Source: an uncultured Prevotella sp. (GTDB lineage Bacteria > Bacteroidota > Bacteroidia > Bacteroidales > Bacteroidaceae). From it: a stretch of 64,000 bases of DNA. The notes beneath the pieces were generated by a model. It was not told the DNA's origin, ran no database searches, and saw only the letters and a program-made list of their open reading frames with translations. The stretch lies in contig URCI01000010.1 in NCBI GenBank assembly GCA_900546345.1, forward strand, positions 3,537 through 67,536, in the 5' to 3' direction. Shown piece by piece: positions 61,363-64,000 of the stretch; position 1 is the stretch's first letter; each line of letters starts with the position of its first letter. The position numbers were made by a program, and so were the translations under genes.

Positions 61363-61565
61363 CAAAAAAACAGCTCGGAATCACTTCCAAGCTGTCTCGT
61401 ATCTGTTATGTGTTATTTTCAATGAAGAGCGACGATTCGCTCCTTTTGGTTATCCTACAATCTTTATTCTTTACCTTTAACTAATACCTGACTGATTACA
61501 ATCTTAAACCTAATAACTAAAAACCTAAATCTATTACTAACCTAAACAATCTATTAACCTTTTGA
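61363..61565 (-). ncRNA. Candidate small RNA, about 200 bases
   Basis: On the minus strand, TTCG (61599-61602) and TATCTTTG (61571-61578) form a promoter with 20-base spacing. The transcribed stretch has no reading frame of note and repeats TTAGGTT or TTAGTT-like words about six times. It then forms GAGCGA-ATCG-TCGCTC (61427-61442) and ends at a terminator stem ACAGCTTGGAA / TTCCGAGCTGT (61370-61395) followed by TTTTTTTG. The GATGA/TCATC repeat (61580-61599) between the promoter boxes may be an operator. Confidence 0.5.
61370..61395 (-). terminator. Terminator of the candidate small RNA
   Basis: An 11-pair stem with one mismatch around a 4-base loop, followed on the minus strand by seven T. 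Confidence 0.7.
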
Positions 61566-61751
61566 CGCTGCAAAGATACGATGAATTTCTCAACTCATCG
61601 AATTTTTTCTGCAAGAAGTCTGTTTTTTCGCCTCTTTCTTAATCTATATCAAGTAGCTGTGTGCGCAAACATCAGTATTGTTTCCATGATAGTGATATGT
61701 CATGCGAAGACAAGCAATGGCGTATGATATATTTAAATCCCTATGTTGGAC

Positions 61752-61783
61752 TTTGCACTTTTGATAGTTTTTTTGTAATTTTG
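61752..61783 (+). promoter_or_regulatory. Promoter for the membrane/kinase fusion gene
   Basis: TTTG (61752-61755) and TAATTTTG (61776-61783) are 20 bases apart, a full consensus match. The leader is about 40 to 65 bases, depending on the start codon. Confidence 0.8.
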
Positions 61784-61829
61784 CAGCAAGATTGTATATG
61801 AAGGCGCCTCTGTCTCCATCATTTAGAGC

Positions 61830-63209
61830 ATGTCGCGCCCAAACTTCAAACACATGGAAAAAGTAAAGAGAAGTAAGAGAGAATGGATGCGGCGTTATGT
61901 GAGTTTCGTCTTTATCCTGTTTGTTATCGCCTTTGGCACATCTTTGTCCATACGCGCCAATTTGGGGTCATCGCCGATCTCGGCGCCTCCCTATGTATTG
62001 TCTTTGATTCCTGGCATACCCCTTACCATGGGTGTGATCGTGATCTGTATGCACGTGTTGTTTATCATTGTGCAGATCTTGTTGCTCAGACGCAATTACG
62101 AATTGCGGCAACTCACTCAGATCTTTGTATCTTTCCTCTTTGGTTTCTACACCGATGTGACGATGTGGATAACCAGTTTCATGCAGGTGCCGGTGTCTTT
62201 ACCCCATGCTGTGGGCTATCCGCTGCAATTCGTGGAGTTGCTCGTTGGCGGTGCGTTGCTGGCATTCGGCATTGCCTGTGAGGTGCGTTGCGACTCGCTG
62301 ATGCTTGCCGGTGAGGGCTTGCCCTTGGCCATCTCCAAGGCTGTGGGCAAGGACTTCGGCAAGGTGAAGATGTGCTCCGACACGATGCTGGTGGCCATCG
62401 CTGTGGTGCTGATGATTCATTTCTTTGGACACTGGGATTGGAAGATGGTCGGCGTAGGCACCCTGGTGAGCATGTTCTACGTGGGTTTCATGGTTCGAAT
62501 CTTTGCACCGCACATTGCCTGGCTCGACCTCATCTTCATCCCTGCCGATGAACGAAAAGAGGAAGCCGAAGAAGCACACGAGGAAGTGTCCGAGGAGGAT
62601 GCCGTTCCCTTCATCATCACCATTGCGCGCGAGTATGGCAGTGGTGGACTGACACTCGGTAAGATGCTTGCACAGCGCCTCGGCGTGGACTATTATGATC
62701 ACGCGATCATCGATGAGACCGCTGAGCGACTGGGCTACTCTTCGGAATTTGTGAGGGACAACGAGCAAAACATCAGCAATGCTAAGCTCTGGGAACTGAT
62801 CTTCACCGATAAGAGCATCCCGATGTCGATGAATCCCTCGCATGATGATGCCATCTTTGTGAGCGAGAGTCGCATGATCCGTATGCTGGCTGTCAAGAAG
62901 CCCTGCGTGATCATCGGTCGATGTGCCAACTGGGTGCTTCGTGGTGATGCCAAGGCCTTCCGTGTCTTCGTGACTTCCAGTAAAGAAGACGCTGTGAAGC
63001 GAGTCATGAAAAAAGATCATCTCGACTCGACAGCAGCACTCAAGCGCATCGAGCAGGTCAATACTGGACGCAGTAACCATTATTTCCAGTATACGGGCAA
63101 CCGTTGGACCGATGCCCACGACTATGACCTCATACTCAACACCAGTAAGCTCGGCCTTGCCCGCTGTGTCGACATCATTGCCGATTGTGTGCAAAGAAAA
63201 ACAGTCTGA
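61830..63209 (+). CDS. YczE/YitT-like membrane protein fused to a cytidylate-kinase-like domain
   Basis: 459 residues. Residues about 22-235 hold five or six membrane spans with the SLSIRANLGSSPISAPPYVLS segment typical of the YczE/YyaS/YitT group, whose role is poorly known. An acidic linker (ERKEEAEEAHEEVSEEDA) follows. Residues 258-459 match the cytidylate-kinase-like family 2, with the P-loop IAREYGSGGLTLGKMLAQRL and later VIIGRCANWVL. The pairing suggests a membrane transporter or sensor tied to nucleotide phosphorylation. A start at 61854 is also possible and slightly more likely, since the first 8 residues look atypical. Confidence 0.8.
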   Translation: MSRPNFKHMEKVKRSKREWMRRYVSFVFILFVIAFGTSLSIRANLGSSPISAPPYVLSLIPGIPLTMGVIVICMHVLFIIVQILLLRRNYELRQLTQIFVSFLFGFYTDVTMWITSFMQVPVSLPHAVGYPLQFVELLVGGALLAFGIACEVRCDSLMLAGEGLPLAISKAVGKDFGKVKMCSDTMLVAIAVVLMIHFFGHWDWKMVGVGTLVSMFYVGFMVRIFAPHIAWLDLIFIPADERKEEAEEAHEEVSEEDAVPFIITIAREYGSGGLTLGKMLAQRLGVDYYDHAIIDETAERLGYSSEFVRDNEQNISNAKLWELIFTDKSIPMSMNPSHDDAIFVSESRMIRMLAVKKPCVIIGRCANWVLRGDAKAFRVFVTSSKEDAVKRVMKKDHLDSTAALKRIEQVNTGRSNHYFQYTGNRWTDAHDYDLILNTSKLGLARCVDIIADCVQRKTV

Positions 63210-63304
63210 TAGGGTGTGGCAGAAGCAATAGCATCGCCTTTTCAACCATACGTCAGAAGAATATGGGATCGTGAGTGTGAAAATGAAACGTTGCCTCTTA
63301 TTTT

Positions 63305-63336
63305 TTTGTAGAAGCAAATAATAATTATTACCTTTG
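63305..63336 (+). promoter_or_regulatory. Promoter for the ketoacyl synthase gene
   Basis: TTTG (63305-63308) and TACCTTTG (63329-63336) are 20 bases apart. The leader is about 35 bases. Confidence 0.8.
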
Positions 63337-63375
63337 CAATATAATTTATTTGATTGACAATTGATCTACAATAAG

Positions 63376-64000
63376 ATGGCAAGAAAAGTCGTTATCACCG
63401 GTATGGGCATATGGTCATGTTTAGGCACTACGCTTGACGAAGTCGCCCAGTCGCTGGAAGAAGGCCGGTCGGGCATAGGACTTGACAGAGACAGACTGTC
63501 GTATGGCTACCGCTCGGGGCTGTGCGGTATGGTTCCTGAAGCGAAACTGACCAAAAAGGACCTCGACCGCCATACACGTGCAGGCATGTCGCAAGAGGCC
63601 TGCTTCGCCTATATGGCCAGTCGTGATGCCTTTCGTCAGGCTGGTGTGGACGATGATTATCTGATGCACAATGAGGTCGGCTGCATCTTTGGCAATGACT
63701 CTTCGGCTGAGCCTGTGATCGAGTCGGCGAAGATCATGGATGAGAAGCACGACTCCGCTATGCTGGGCTATGGCCGTGTCTTCCAGTCGATGAACTCCAC
63801 TGTGAATATGAATTTGAGCACGATCTTCCATCTTCGTGGTATCAATTTCACGGTCAGTGCAGCCTGTGCCAGCGGTAGCCACAGCATCGGTTTGGGCATG
63901 ATGATGATCCGTCAGGGCTTGCAGGACATGGTGCTCGTCGGTGGCGCTCAGGAAACCAATTATTATAGCATGGCGTCATTCGATGCGCTGAATGCCTTCT
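63376..64000 (+). CDS. Beta-ketoacyl-ACP synthase, N-terminal part
   Basis: The gene runs off the right edge; 208 codons are visible, starting MARKVVITGMGIWSCLGTTL. It is the thiolase-fold condensing enzyme of fatty acid synthesis. Cys164 in VSAACASGSHSIG is the expected nucleophile. The two active-site histidines would lie outside the window. The motif SAACASGSH is nearer FabB (KAS I) than FabF, but a role in a secondary pathway such as aryl polyene synthesis is also possible. Confidence 0.88.
   Translation, partial: MARKVVITGMGIWSCLGTTLDEVAQSLEEGRSGIGLDRDRLSYGYRSGLCGMVPEAKLTKKDLDRHTRAGMSQEACFAYMASRDAFRQAGVDDDYLMHNEVGCIFGNDSSAEPVIESAKIMDEKHDSAMLGYGRVFQSMNSTVNMNLSTIFHLRGINFTVSAACASGSHSIGLGMMMIRQGLQDMVLVGGAQETNYYSMASFDALNAF

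Noticed and set aside
61644..61853. 69-codon minus-strand frame
   Set aside because: Overlaps the start and the strong plus-strand promoter of the membrane/kinase gene and has no family features.

Overview
The window looks like the chromosome of a Bacteroidales bacterium, most likely Prevotella in the broad sense. Three things point there. Many genes carry the Bacteroidetes promoter (TAnnTTTG at -7, often with TTTG about 20 bases upstream). The gene order is the Bacteroidales one: rpsU-xer-hpf-tRNAs-tuf-tRNA-Trp-secE-nusG-rplKAJL-rpoBC, and DUF3467-rpsL-rpsG-fusA-S10-spc-alpha. The accessory genes are also typical of the phylum: TonB-linked receptor with ECF sigma factor, a type IX secretion sorting tail, and glycoside hydrolases. 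The genus is inferred and was not tested.

Layout. Bases 1-548 hold the end of an aminopeptidase P gene. Bases 900-15,870 hold translation and transcription genes: bS21, a tyrosine recombinase, a hibernation factor, four tRNAs, EF-Tu, tRNA-Trp, SecE, NusG, the L11-L1-L10-L12 cluster, and RNA polymerase beta and beta-prime, closed by a strong terminator. Bases 15,900-25,500 hold a carbohydrate and peptide block between rpoC and the rpsL operon: GH35 and GH127 on the minus strand, an unusual 0.8 kb non-coding stretch with a small membrane protein, then GH3 and a proline iminopeptidase on the plus strand. Bases 25,600-44,660 hold DUF3467, the str operon and the long S10/spc/alpha array through rplQ. 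Several intercistronic gaps in this array hold strong RNA hairpins at places where other bacteria autoregulate ribosomal proteins.

Bases 44,700-64,000 are mixed. They hold a glycine-zipper lipoprotein, RlpA, a type B carboxylesterase, glutamate dehydrogenase, a dicarboxylate or amino acid symporter, a metallo-beta-lactamase-fold remnant, and an overlapping ECF sigma / anti-sigma / outer-membrane receptor operon. These are followed by a 1009-residue protein with two receiver-like domains and a PEP-synthase-type ATP-binding domain, a small type IX secretion cargo, a GH43 enzyme, a candidate small RNA, a membrane protein fused to a cytidylate-kinase-like domain, and the start of a beta-ketoacyl-ACP synthase gene.

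The genes most worth following up are the receiver/ATP-grasp protein, the membrane/kinase fusion, the candidate small RNA near 61.4-61.6 kb, the phased A-tract and 22-bp repeat region near 21.2-21.4 kb, and the strong Shine-Dalgarno sequence in front of hpf. All assignments come from reading the sequence and motif knowledge. No database search was run.
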